Shown piece after piece: positions 25,104 through 32,480 of a stretch of 35,037 nucleotides of DNA. The notes beneath the pieces were generated by a model, which saw only the letters and a program-made list of their open reading frames with translations, ran no database searches and was not told the DNA's origin. The DNA is from Candidatus Poribacteria bacterium (GTDB taxonomy: Bacteria; Poribacteria; WGA-4E; WGA-3G), in assembly GCA_028824125.1 (NCBI GenBank), contig JAPPES010000082.1:1-35037 (forward strand), written 5' to 3'. The number at the start of each line of letters is the position of its first letter. Within the stretch, counting starts at the first letter, position 1. Position numbers and translations under genes: made by a program.

Positions 25104-25807
25104 ATTCACTTACGAAAAGATTTAGTTCTTTTGTTAAGGCTATATCCGACCAACCCTATTATCGCATTTTCGCGTTACCAAACAAATCCAATGGGAAAGT
25201 TGTATCTACCGAAGATCAATGTATACGCGATATTTTATATAATCCCCCGAATAAGCGTTGGGCAGGTTTCGGTGTTACAGGACTATTGAAACGGGAAGTG
25301 TCTCAATTGAAAGAGGGCATAAGTGGACACAATATAACTGGCGGTCATATTACCTTACTAAAGAACGGATATTTTGAAGTAATATGTCCAATTAATATCC
25401 AGTTTCAAAGAGGATGGGGTTCCCCACAATTCGCAATTCCTAATTCTGTAAAATGGTTATATCCTTATGTAGTTATTGAGTTCCCTGTTTCATTCATGCG
25501 ATTAGTGAAGGTGATTTACGGTAAATCTGGTATTGACTCTGGCATAACCATAGAACAGTACTACCATAATATCACAGGGTACGCGTTGCCAGAGGGACCA
25601 CCTACCTATCCTACGTTTGGTGCCTTCATTGATGAGAGAGGTGTTTACGAAGGCACATCCCCCATTCATTCTGTGCAACAGGTTTCCAACAATTTTATCC
25701 CTGACCATGTAGCTTACGGTTTAGTGGCAGACGTGTACTCCAAATTTGGATTAGATTCCCGAACGATTCCTGCGTTTGATGAAAACAGAAGATTTATTTT
25801 AGAATAG
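25100..25807 (+). CDS. Unknown protein coupled to the AlbA_2 gene
   Basis: I do not recognise this 235-residue protein. It has no signal peptide or clear membrane helix, and it is rich in aromatic residues and predicted beta-strands. Examples are GGHITLLKNGYFEVICPI, VKWLYPYVVIEFPVSFMRLVKVIYG and a Pro-rich YALPEGPPTYPTFGAF. Its ATG overlaps the upstream TGA (ATGA) and has GGAGG 7 nt before it, so the two proteins are translationally coupled and probably act together. The segment 'KNGYFEVI' followed by a long helix resembles the C-terminal part of some single-chain AlbA_2 proteins. It may therefore be a split-off effector or sensor half; this is a weak inference. Confidence 0.7.
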   Translation: MNSLTKRFSSFVKAISDQPYYRIFALPNKSNGKVVSTEDQCIRDILYNPPNKRWAGFGVTGLLKREVSQLKEGISGHNITGGHITLLKNGYFEVICPINIQFQRGWGSPQFAIPNSVKWLYPYVVIEFPVSFMRLVKVIYGKSGIDSGITIEQYYHNITGYALPEGPPTYPTFGAFIDERGVYEGTSPIHSVQQVSNNFIPDHVAYGLVADVYSKFGLDSRTIPAFDENRRFILE

Positions 25808-25944
25808 CTATTTGGATTTACGGATCCCACTAAATTTAACTTCACATAATAATTCGTCAAGAATAAGTTTTCCCATTTCATTACACGAAAAACTTACGAT
25901 TTTCTTACCCATTTATACCTTAAGTGAAGAATATCGGATTAACA

Positions 25945-26799
25945 ATGAAAACGTTACTAGCTTATGTTGAACTTGCCCGTCCACTTAATGGAATCATCGC
26001 TTTCATTTCAGCGTGGTTAGGTGGCATGTTCGCGAGCGGTAAATCATTGCACTTTTTCACTGACGTGAAAATGATATATGTTTCTGTTGCTGCCCTCCTT
26101 TTACTTTCTGCAGGAAACGCTATCAATGACTATTGCGACTATAACATTGACAAGGTCAACAAACCTCAGCGCCCACTTCCTTCCGGACGTATTCAACGGC
26201 AAAACGCATTAATTTTCTCAATAATTCTAATAGCAATCGGCATTGGACTTGGCACATTAATCAATGTGTTCGCTGTGGGCATTGCGGTTCTTGTTTCAGC
26301 TCTGCTTGTAAGTTATGCTATCTGGCTAAAACGCACCCCATTCGTTGGAAATTTAGTTGTTAGCAGTTTGACCGGTTTAACTTTTATTTCTGGCGGCATC
26401 GCAATCGGTTCAGTCCGAGGCACTCTTATCCCCGCAATTTTTGCTTTCTTGTTTACAACTGCAAGGGAAATCGTCAAAGACCTTGAGGATACGGAAGGGG
26501 ATATAAAAAACAATGTCAAGACACTCGCAATTCTCAATCCACGGCTTGCAGTGATAATGGCGCTGAGTTTCATGGTATCGGTTATCATATTCAGTCCGAT
26601 ACCTTATCTATATGGGTGGTACACTTGGCATTACTTGGTTGCTATTGTAATAGGAGTCGACCTTGTACTAATTGGTTTTAGCATTCAACTCAGCAAAGAT
26701 TTTTCTAAAGCAAGCTGCACCTTTATCCAACGTTGGATGAAGTGGGATATATTCGTGGGATTAGGTGCAATCTATCTTGGAACGCTTCTGCAAAGGTAA
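25945..26799 (+). CDS. UbiA prenyltransferase, DGGGP synthase-like
   Basis: This integral membrane prenyltransferase has about eight or nine hydrophobic helices. The first Asp-rich motif reads NAINDYCDYNIDKVNKPQRP followed by LPSGRI, and the second is TAREIVKDLEDTEGD. The NDxxDxxID(K)xNxPxRPxPSG form is the one typical of archaeal digeranylgeranylglyceryl phosphate synthases, which attach the second prenyl chain to prenylglyceryl phosphate. Related UbiA enzymes of chlorophyll or quinone synthesis are the main alternatives. A GGGP synthase gene two genes downstream supports the lipid role. The ATG at 25945 is preferred over a GTG at 25924; CGGA lies 6 nt upstream. Catalysis would be at the inner membrane. 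Confidence 0.85.
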   Translation: MKTLLAYVELARPLNGIIAFISAWLGGMFASGKSLHFFTDVKMIYVSVAALLLLSAGNAINDYCDYNIDKVNKPQRPLPSGRIQRQNALIFSIILIAIGIGLGTLINVFAVGIAVLVSALLVSYAIWLKRTPFVGNLVVSSLTGLTFISGGIAIGSVRGTLIPAIFAFLFTTAREIVKDLEDTEGDIKNNVKTLAILNPRLAVIMALSFMVSVIIFSPIPYLYGWYTWHYLVAIVIGVDLVLIGFSIQLSKDFSKASCTFIQRWMKWDIFVGLGAIYLGTLLQR

Positions 26800-26837
26800 C
26801 GGAGGGGCGGTGATGAGAATCCGTCTAAATAAAGGCA

Positions 26838-28082
26838 TTGGAAAACTACGACGAGTTGATTACATTCTTGGAAAAAGTTGACCCGAAAGCTGAAGAAGTC
26901 CTTTGTTTTAAACAAGCATACCATTCTTATTCTAAGACAGGTGAATGGAATCCAGCCTATCAAGTCTTTACCTCTGGGTGGCTAAATATAGATGGTGCCA
27001 TGCTTATGACACCAAAGGGTTCATTAGATGCCGACTATAGAGTTTTTCTAACTGCCACAACCGAACGGAGTTTAAGAGAGCTACTGCTTGCCTTTCCGAG
27101 ACGAAATGTGGGAATATTTCGCATTGCAAAAAAATGGATAGAAGAAAGAATTAAAGGTATTTTTGAAGGTGACTTTGTTCAAACTGATTTGGGAAGATAT
27201 TATCGCGGGATAAAACGAGGAAGTCATGCAAAAGCAGAACAACGGACTGTCTCTAAAAGAAAAGATGTAATCGCAGCCCATATCCGTAAATTAACATCCT
27301 TAAAAGGAAAACTTGAATATTCACAGTTTGTTGTTGAAGGGGAAATGATGATAGAACGTGCTGTTACAGACGGATTACCGATTGAAACAATTCTCTATAC
27401 ACAAAACTTTGTTTTGACATCTGATGGGGAAAACTTTTTAAATCAGACAAGTCAGGAGAATCTATCTTGCTATCTGGTTAACGACAGTGTCATGGGGTCA
27501 ATCACTACGACACGTCCTATCCCTTCAATAGTCGCTGCAGTGCATTTCAACTACCCACCATTTTTGTCTGAGGCTGGACAGCTCAATTTTCACTTTAGCA
27601 AAAATTGCACTTTGCTTATTGCTGAAAATGTTGGTAACCCTGATAACTTGGGCATGACATTACGGACAGCTGACGCAGCAGGTGTCCCCGCTGTTTTACT
27701 CAGTGGTAATGGCGCAAGTCCTTTTCATAAAAATTGTATTCGTGCTTCACGCGGTGCTATAGGGCGGTTGCCGATGTTCCATGTTCCTAACACTAATTCA
27801 GCGATTAAACAACTCAAAGCATCAGGATGGCAAGTTATTGGTGCTACAGCGAGTGCAGAAAACGATCTATATGCGATCAAATATACTTCTCCGACTGCAA
27901 TTGTTGTCGGCAACGAAAACAGCGGTTTGTTAGCCGAAACACGCGAATCCTGTACAGAATTAGTCCGTATTCCTATGGCAGTAGGACAGTCCTCCTTAAA
28001 TGTTGGTGTCGCAGCAGGTGTTCTGCTTTATGAATTATGTCGGCAAAAAATCAGTAATCATGACTTCAATTTGACAAATTGA
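26838..28082 (+). CDS. SpoU/TrmH-family RNA 2'-O-methyltransferase with extra N-terminal domain
   Basis: Residues about 135-190 form the SpoU substrate-binding domain (RKDVIAAHIRKLTSLKGKLE, FVVEGEMMIERAV). Residues 255-405 are the knotted methyltransferase: motif 1 AENVGNPDNLGMTLRTADAA, motif 2 IVVGNENSGL and motif 3 IPMAVGQSSLNVGVAAGVLL. It methylates a ribose 2'-OH in tRNA or rRNA with S-adenosylmethionine. The first 130 residues are an unrecognised domain not normal for the family, giving 414 residues against about 260. The start is a TTG at 26838 with poor spacing; stop codons lie upstream in frame. A strong GGAGG points instead at a different-frame ATG at 26813. It sits between the UbiA and GGGP synthase genes. 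Confidence 0.88.
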   Translation: MENYDELITFLEKVDPKAEEVLCFKQAYHSYSKTGEWNPAYQVFTSGWLNIDGAMLMTPKGSLDADYRVFLTATTERSLRELLLAFPRRNVGIFRIAKKWIEERIKGIFEGDFVQTDLGRYYRGIKRGSHAKAEQRTVSKRKDVIAAHIRKLTSLKGKLEYSQFVVEGEMMIERAVTDGLPIETILYTQNFVLTSDGENFLNQTSQENLSCYLVNDSVMGSITTTRPIPSIVAAVHFNYPPFLSEAGQLNFHFSKNCTLLIAENVGNPDNLGMTLRTADAAGVPAVLLSGNGASPFHKNCIRASRGAIGRLPMFHVPNTNSAIKQLKASGWQVIGATASAENDLYAIKYTSPTAIVVGNENSGLLAETRESCTELVRIPMAVGQSSLNVGVAAGVLLYELCRQKISNHDFNLTN

Positions 28083-28099
28083 TTAGAAGGTGGTAAAAT
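28071..28099 (+). promoter_or_regulatory. Sigma-70-type promoter for the GGGP synthase gene
   Basis: A perfect TTGACA (28071-28076) overlaps the last codons of the methyltransferase gene, and TAAAAT (28094-28099) follows after 17 nt. Transcription would start near 28106, about 57 nt before the TTG start at 28163. Confidence 0.7.
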
Positions 28100-28162
28100 T
28101 GTTTAGCATATAGAAAACATAGACAAGTAAAAATTTTACAGATGATAGATATCTAAGGAACG

Positions 28163-28918
28163 TTGCATTTGGCATCAAGTTGTATTCTAAAATATTTACA
28201 CGAGGTCCTCAAAAAGCAGAATGCCGGTTATCTGGTTCTGATTGATCCCGAAGGGTGTGAGGTTAATAGGTGCGCTAAGCTTTCCCGTGAAATCGAGCGG
28301 GCAGGGGCAGATGCTATTTTGCTTGGTGGCAGTCTATTGACAACTGATCTGCATCCGATTGCGGCAACCTTGAAAGAAGAAACAGCACTTCCTATTATTC
28401 TTTTTCCCGGCGATTCGATGCATCTAACACCACACGCAGACGCAATTCTCTATATGAGTTTAATCAGCGGACGAAATCCAAACTACCTAATTGGTGAACA
28501 GGTCAAAGCAGCACCGTGGATCCAACGGTATGCCCTCGAACCCATTCCTACCGGCTATATGCTCATTGAAGGAGGCAACCGAACTGCCGTTGAATTTATG
28601 AGTGGCACAGCGCCTATTCCCCGTGAAAAACATGATATAGCAGGCCCACACGCTTTGGCTGCACAATATCTCGGTATGCAAATGGTCTATTTAGAAGCCG
28701 GCAGCGGTGCTGAACTTCCCGTGCCAAATGATATGATCTCGGCTGTAAAAGCTCAAATTGAAATTCCACTGATTGTTGGTGGCGGTATCCGAACACCGGC
28801 AATCGCTGCCGAGAAAGTTAATGCTGGTGCTGATTTTATCGTCACAGGGAACGTCCTTGAAAAGAGTAGTGGATCCTTTGCGTTGATGAAAGAGTTTGCA
28901 GAGGCTATTCACGGATAG
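28163..28918 (+). CDS. Geranylgeranylglyceryl phosphate synthase (GGGPS/PcrB family)
   Basis: GGGPS couples a long prenyl diphosphate to sn-glycerol-1-phosphate, the first ether-bond step of archaeal lipids. The TIM-barrel family motifs are all visible: YLVLIDPEG near residue 21, LLGGSLLTTD, ILFPGD, LYMSLISGRNPNYLIGEQVKAAP, YLEAGSGAELPV and IVGGGIRTP followed by FIVTGN (phosphate binding). At 251 residues it is close to the GGGPS of Bacteroidota and archaea and longer than Bacillus PcrB. The chain length used cannot be read from the sequence. Start codon is TTG at 28163 or 28169; AAGGA fits 28169 better. It pairs functionally with the DGGGPS-like UbiA at 25945. Confidence 0.92.
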   Translation: MHLASSCILKYLHEVLKKQNAGYLVLIDPEGCEVNRCAKLSREIERAGADAILLGGSLLTTDLHPIAATLKEETALPIILFPGDSMHLTPHADAILYMSLISGRNPNYLIGEQVKAAPWIQRYALEPIPTGYMLIEGGNRTAVEFMSGTAPIPREKHDIAGPHALAAQYLGMQMVYLEAGSGAELPVPNDMISAVKAQIEIPLIVGGGIRTPAIAAEKVNAGADFIVTGNVLEKSSGSFALMKEFAEAIHG

Positions 28919-28966
28919 ACATAACAAAATTTTTCCTATAAATATGTTTTTACAAGTATTTCACTT

Positions 28967-29117
28967 TTAGTAAAATCCAAAATATATGTACACTTTTGGT
29001 CCGTGGGACCTAAACCGCCAGACTGTGTTGTATCACAAACTTTTAGTTTGTGCAGTAGTGTACGCAAACTAAAAGTTTGCGCTACAATTCTGTGCAAGTA
29101 ATTATAGATTTCACTTA
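28967..29117. mobile_element. MITE-like palindromic element upstream of grpE
   Basis: Degraded left end TAGTAAAATCCAAAATATAT and right end (inverted: AAGTGAAATCTATAATTACT) align with the TATAGTA-type ends. Two perfect stems lie inside: CACAAACT/AGTTTGTG (29034-29052) and CGCAAACT/AGTTTGCG (29063-29081), each with a 3-nt loop. It fills the gap before grpE and ends just before the Shine-Dalgarno. Confidence 0.65.
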
Positions 29118-29136
29118 AAAAGGGAGGTAATTCTGG

Positions 29137-29874
29137 ATGCCTGAAAATAATGAGGTAGTGATAGAAATAGAAACAGAAAAAGAGAACATAAAAAAACCAG
29201 ATTTTCTCATTGATGAATCTGAAGTAGAAACGGATGCATCTGATGAAATGGAGGCGGAGACAGAAGAACGTACAATAGAAACCGTTGAGGCAGAACTTGA
29301 GGCACTCAAAGAAGACTTAAAAAAACAACTTGAAGCAGTTGCCGAAGCTGAACGTGAACAATATGAAGCAGAACGAGAACGTTTGCTGCGCACCGCTGCT
29401 GAAGCTGAAAATTCAAAAAGACGGGCGGAAACCGAAGCACAGAAACAGCTTAAGTTCGCCAATAAAAACATAATGGATGGACTGATTCCGGTTTTGGATA
29501 GTCTTGCAGCAGCGATTAAAAGTGTTGACGGAAAAGCAGAATCGAGCGAGACCTCATCAGACATCTCAAATTTCAGCGAAGGGGTACAATTGGTGCATAA
29601 GCAGCTATTAGATGTTCTGAAAGGACACGGACTTATACCAATTGAAGCTGCAGCTGGCAAACCGTTCGATCCCAATCGGCACGAAGCTGTCTTTGCTACG
29701 GACTCCGATGAAGTTCCAGAGGGGAACGTGATAGAAGAATTCAGATGCGGTTACCAATTGCATGAGCAGGTACTTCGTGCCGCACAAGTCGTGGTTTCTA
29801 AAGGAAAATCTGAAAAGCAGCCCCCTTCTGAAAATAGCGAAGAACAAAAAACTGAAGACGCTACAGAAGAATAA
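29137..29874 (+). CDS. grpE: GrpE nucleotide exchange factor
   Basis: GrpE releases ADP from DnaK. The 245-residue protein has a long acidic N-terminus (Glu-rich coiled coil to about residue 90) and then the family core: LLRTAAEAENSKRRAETEAQ, LIPVLDSLAAAI, EGVQLVHKQLLDVLKGHGLI, FDPNRHEAVF and VIEEFRCGYQLHEQVLRAAQVVVSKG. The terminal Glu/Ser-rich extension is ordinary. GGGAGG lies 9 nt upstream of the ATG. dnaJ follows after 34 nt; dnaK is not present between them. Confidence 0.95.
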   Translation: MPENNEVVIEIETEKENIKKPDFLIDESEVETDASDEMEAETEERTIETVEAELEALKEDLKKQLEAVAEAEREQYEAERERLLRTAAEAENSKRRAETEAQKQLKFANKNIMDGLIPVLDSLAAAIKSVDGKAESSETSSDISNFSEGVQLVHKQLLDVLKGHGLIPIEAAAGKPFDPNRHEAVFATDSDEVPEGNVIEEFRCGYQLHEQVLRAAQVVVSKGKSEKQPPSENSEEQKTEDATEE

Positions 29875-29908
29875 ATAAAATTTTAACTGCAGTGTAGGTA
29901 GAAAAAAC

Positions 29909-31024
29909 ATGGTTCAAAAACGGGATTATTATGAAATTCTTGATGTCCACCGTGACGCTGATGAAGACGAAATTAAAAAGGCTTACCGAAAATTAGCGAT
30001 TAAATATCATCCAGATAAAAATCCAGGTGATAAGGAAGCTGAGGATAAGTTTAAAGAGGCAACTGAGGCTTATGATGTCCTACGGACACCTGAAAAGCGG
30101 CAGCGGTATGACCAATTTGGGCATGCCGGGCTTGAAGGCACAGCAAGCGGATTTGATTTTGGTATTGACCTTGATAATATTGTCAATGAAGTTTTCGGAG
30201 ACGTTTTCGGTGGATTTGGCAGAACACAACGCAGACCTAAGCAAGGGCGCAGCCTACAATACCCCCTTGAAATATCACTTGAAGATGCTTTCAACGGTAA
30301 AGAAGTAACAATTGAAGTGCCCCGTATTGAAACTTGCTCAGAATGTAATGGAAGTGGGGCTGAAAGAGGCACAACTGTTGAAACTTGCCCACAATGCTAT
30401 GGACGGGGACAGGTGATACAATCCCAAGGTTTTTTTACTATGTCCCGCCCGTGTCCACGCTGCCGAGGTGCAGGAGAAATTGTCCAAAACCCATGCCGAA
30501 ATTGTAGTGGGCACGGACGAATTAGGGCAAAACGTGAGCTAAAACTGAAAATTGATAAAGGCGTACATAACGGTTTTGAATACCGATTACGCGGTCAAGG
30601 GGATGTAGGCGCACAAGACGCCCCCTCCGGTGATCTTCTCGTTGTTATTCAAATTAAACCACATGAGCGGTTTAGTCGTGACGGTAATGATCTAATTACT
30701 GCCGCTAAAATTTCCTTCGTTCAAGCATCTCTCGGCAGCACAATAGAAATTAATAGTCTTGATGGTCCCCAAAAATTGAATGTTCCCGCTGGTACGCAGT
30801 ACGGGGATCAGGTACGTATACACGGTAAAGGCATGCCGAAGTATAGAAGCTCAAGCTACGGGGACCTCATTGTGCAAATCGGAATTGAAACACCCACAAA
30901 TCTCAATGAACAACAGCGTAAACTTTTAGAACACTTTGCTGAACTTCAAGATGAATCAGTGGAATCTGAACACAAGGGATTTTGGGATAAACTATTTCAG
31001 CACGACGATGACGACAAAAAGTAA
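29909..31024 (+). CDS. dnaJ: Chaperone DnaJ (Hsp40, type I)
   Basis: DnaJ delivers clients to DnaK and stimulates its ATPase. The 371-residue protein has a J domain with HPD at residues 34-36, a short Gly/Phe-rich linker ([12 protein letters not shown]) and a four-repeat zinc-binding domain ([32 protein letters not shown]). The C-terminal substrate and dimer domains follow ([29 protein letters not shown]). All key residues are intact. It lies between grpE and prmA. Confidence 0.97.
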   Translation: MVQKRDYYEILDVHRDADEDEIKKAYRKLAIKYHPDKNPGDKEAEDKFKEATEAYDVLRTPEKRQRYDQFGHAGLEGTASGFDFGIDLDNIVNEVFGDVFGGFGRTQRRPKQGRSLQYPLEISLEDAFNGKEVTIEVPRIETCSECNGSGAERGTTVETCPQCYGRGQVIQSQGFFTMSRPCPRCRGAGEIVQNPCRNCSGHGRIRAKRELKLKIDKGVHNGFEYRLRGQGDVGAQDAPSGDLLVVIQIKPHERFSRDGNDLITAAKISFVQASLGSTIEINSLDGPQKLNVPAGTQYGDQVRIHGKGMPKYRSSSYGDLIVQIGIETPTNLNEQQRKLLEHFAELQDESVESEHKGFWDKLFQHDDDDKK

Positions 31025-31063
31025 GTATCCTGATGTCTGCAAATTGAAAAAAGCATCATTCTT

Positions 31064-31954
31064 ATGAATTGGGCGCGGATTACTATAACGACCTCTGATG
31101 AAGCATCTGAGGCCGTTGCAAACTACCTATTTGAAATGGACGCATTCGGCGTTGAACTGAAAGACGCTGCCGATTCGACAACTTCTTTAATCGCATATTA
31201 TCCGCTGGATGACCGGATCTACACAAGAGTTAAGAAATTAAAAGATTTTCTTTCAAAACTGCCAACATGGGGTATCCAAACCTATCCTGCCAAAATTGAT
31301 CTAAAACGGGTTGAATCTGAAGCGTGGACAGAAGCATGGAAGTCCTCTTTTCCACCTCAACAGATAGGAGAACGTCTACTTATTGCCCCGACATGGCATG
31401 ATATTTCCTCTGACAAAACAAATATTTTAATTCGACTTGATCCTGGCATGGCATTCGGGACCGGTTACCATCCGACCACACGTTTATCACTGAAAATGTT
31501 GGAGCAAACGATTAAGCCGGATCATAACGTAGCGGATATCGGAACAGGCTCAGGAATACTCGCAATTGCGGCTGTAAAGTTAGGGGCAAAACATGTTGAT
31601 GCAATTGAACTTGACCCGACAGCGATCCCTGTGGCAGAAACAAACTTTGCAATAAACGGTGTTACAGAACAAATCAGTCTGTATCAAGGCGATGGAATCA
31701 AGGCAGTCCAAGACAAATATCATCTAATTGTTGGGAATATCCTGACAAAGGCAATTCTTCCGATAATTCCATATTGCCCATCTCGAATTTACCCTGAAGG
31801 ATATATCATTTTCTCTGGAATTTTGGAATCAGAACTGGAACAGGTGCAGGAAGTATTAATAGAAAATGGACTGCAATGTGTTGACGTGACACGCGAAGCA
31901 GAAGAGGAAGTCACGTGGATAGCACTTAGGGCGCAGCGTGCAAACCCGTATTGA
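31064..31954 (+). CDS. prmA: Ribosomal protein L11 methyltransferase PrmA
   Basis: PrmA trimethylates ribosomal protein L11 with S-adenosylmethionine. The 296-residue protein has the N-terminal L11-binding domain and the linker leading to LDPGMAFGTGYHPTTRLSL. The SAM motif VADIGTGSGILAIAAVKLGA and the catalytic-site block LIVGNIL follow. Its place after dnaJ is a conserved neighbour pattern in many bacteria (dnaJ-prmA). It ends 3 nt from the stop codon of a converging gene. Confidence 0.95.
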   Translation: MNWARITITTSDEASEAVANYLFEMDAFGVELKDAADSTTSLIAYYPLDDRIYTRVKKLKDFLSKLPTWGIQTYPAKIDLKRVESEAWTEAWKSSFPPQQIGERLLIAPTWHDISSDKTNILIRLDPGMAFGTGYHPTTRLSLKMLEQTIKPDHNVADIGTGSGILAIAAVKLGAKHVDAIELDPTAIPVAETNFAINGVTEQISLYQGDGIKAVQDKYHLIVGNILTKAILPIIPYCPSRIYPEGYIIFSGILESELEQVQEVLIENGLQCVDVTREAEEEVTWIALRAQRANPY

Positions 31955-31957
31955 AAA

Positions 31958-32215
31958 TTAGCGAGGTTCCTTGGCTAATCCGTGACAGAGATTGCATCTG
32001 CCAAGATTGAGATGTGGCATAGTCGGTGATTTTTCGTCACCTTTTAAATGGCATTTTAAGCATGCAGCATCTTCAGATGATCCCCGATGCACTTCAATGT
32101 TTGAACGCGCAGGTGCGGCGTTGAAAAAGAGAATTACCATCACAATGGCAAAAATAAAACCAATAACGAAGACAATATAAAATAGGACCTTTGGATTAGC
32201 TTGTTCGGTTGGCAT
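31958..32215 (-). CDS. Small membrane-anchored protein with two CxxCH heme motifs
   Basis: The 85-residue protein starts at MPTEQANPKV (ATG at 32215) with one transmembrane helix at about residues 10-32 (VLFYIVFVIGFIFAIVMVIL). A short periplasmic part carries two CxxCH motifs (AACLKCHLKG and GRCNLCHGLA), the covalent heme c sites. A histidine pair (MPHLNL and VHRGSS) could supply distal ligands. It resembles small NapC/NrfH-like or NapB-type electron carriers in outline only. No Shine-Dalgarno is clear. The open frame extends upstream to 32329, but those extra residues would come from a palindromic element and are unlikely to be translated. No partner oxidoreductase is nearby. Confidence 0.72.
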   Translation of the reverse strand: MPTEQANPKVLFYIVFVIGFIFAIVMVILFFNAAPARSNIEVHRGSSEDAACLKCHLKGDEKSPTMPHLNLGRCNLCHGLAKEPR

Positions 32216-32260
32216 ATAAGAATAAATAGACTCCAAATCCGTAGTGATTTTTAACTCAAC

Positions 32261-32419
32261 TATAGTAAAACCTATAATTAATGGGACACTTCTGAGCATC
32301 AAGCTGTTAGTTTGTGTCCGCATCTGCACAAACTAACAGTTTGATGCTCAACGCCCTGGTAGATTCGGTTTCCTAACCGAACCGAACATAATGTCCAATT
32401 AATTCTAAAGTCTACTATA
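32261..32419. mobile_element. MITE-like palindromic element, best-preserved copy
   Basis: The left end TATAGTAAAACCTATAATTA and the right end (inverted: TATAGTAGACTTTAGAATTA) form imperfect terminal repeats of about 28 bp. A 23-bp arm (32294-32316) and its inverse (32327-32349) differ at one base and enclose a 10-nt loop. A second hairpin, TCGGTTTCCTAACCGA, follows. It has no coding capacity and no visible transposase. Confidence 0.8.
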
Positions 32420-32480
32420 ATAGGATACCTTAAAATCGGTTATTCTGCAACAGAAAATGGAGAAGTTTGTTAGTGGTAGA

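Noticed and set aside
9034..29081. CRISPR array suggested by recurring CACAAACT/AGTTTGTG stems
   Set aside because: The repeats are widely scattered, lie inside larger elements with terminal inverted repeats and have no regular spacers.
29063..29095. Promoter carried by the palindromic element (TACAAT as -10)
   Set aside because: The TACAAT motif recurs in several copies, but no acceptable -35 box at 16-18 nt spacing is present here.
32216..32329. N-terminal extension of the CxxCH protein
   Set aside because: Most of these codons come from the palindromic element's sequence; the internal ATG at 32215 followed directly by a membrane helix is the better start.
32294..32349. Rho-independent terminator
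   Set aside because: The 23-bp stem has no T-run after it in either direction and belongs to a repeat family with matching ends.
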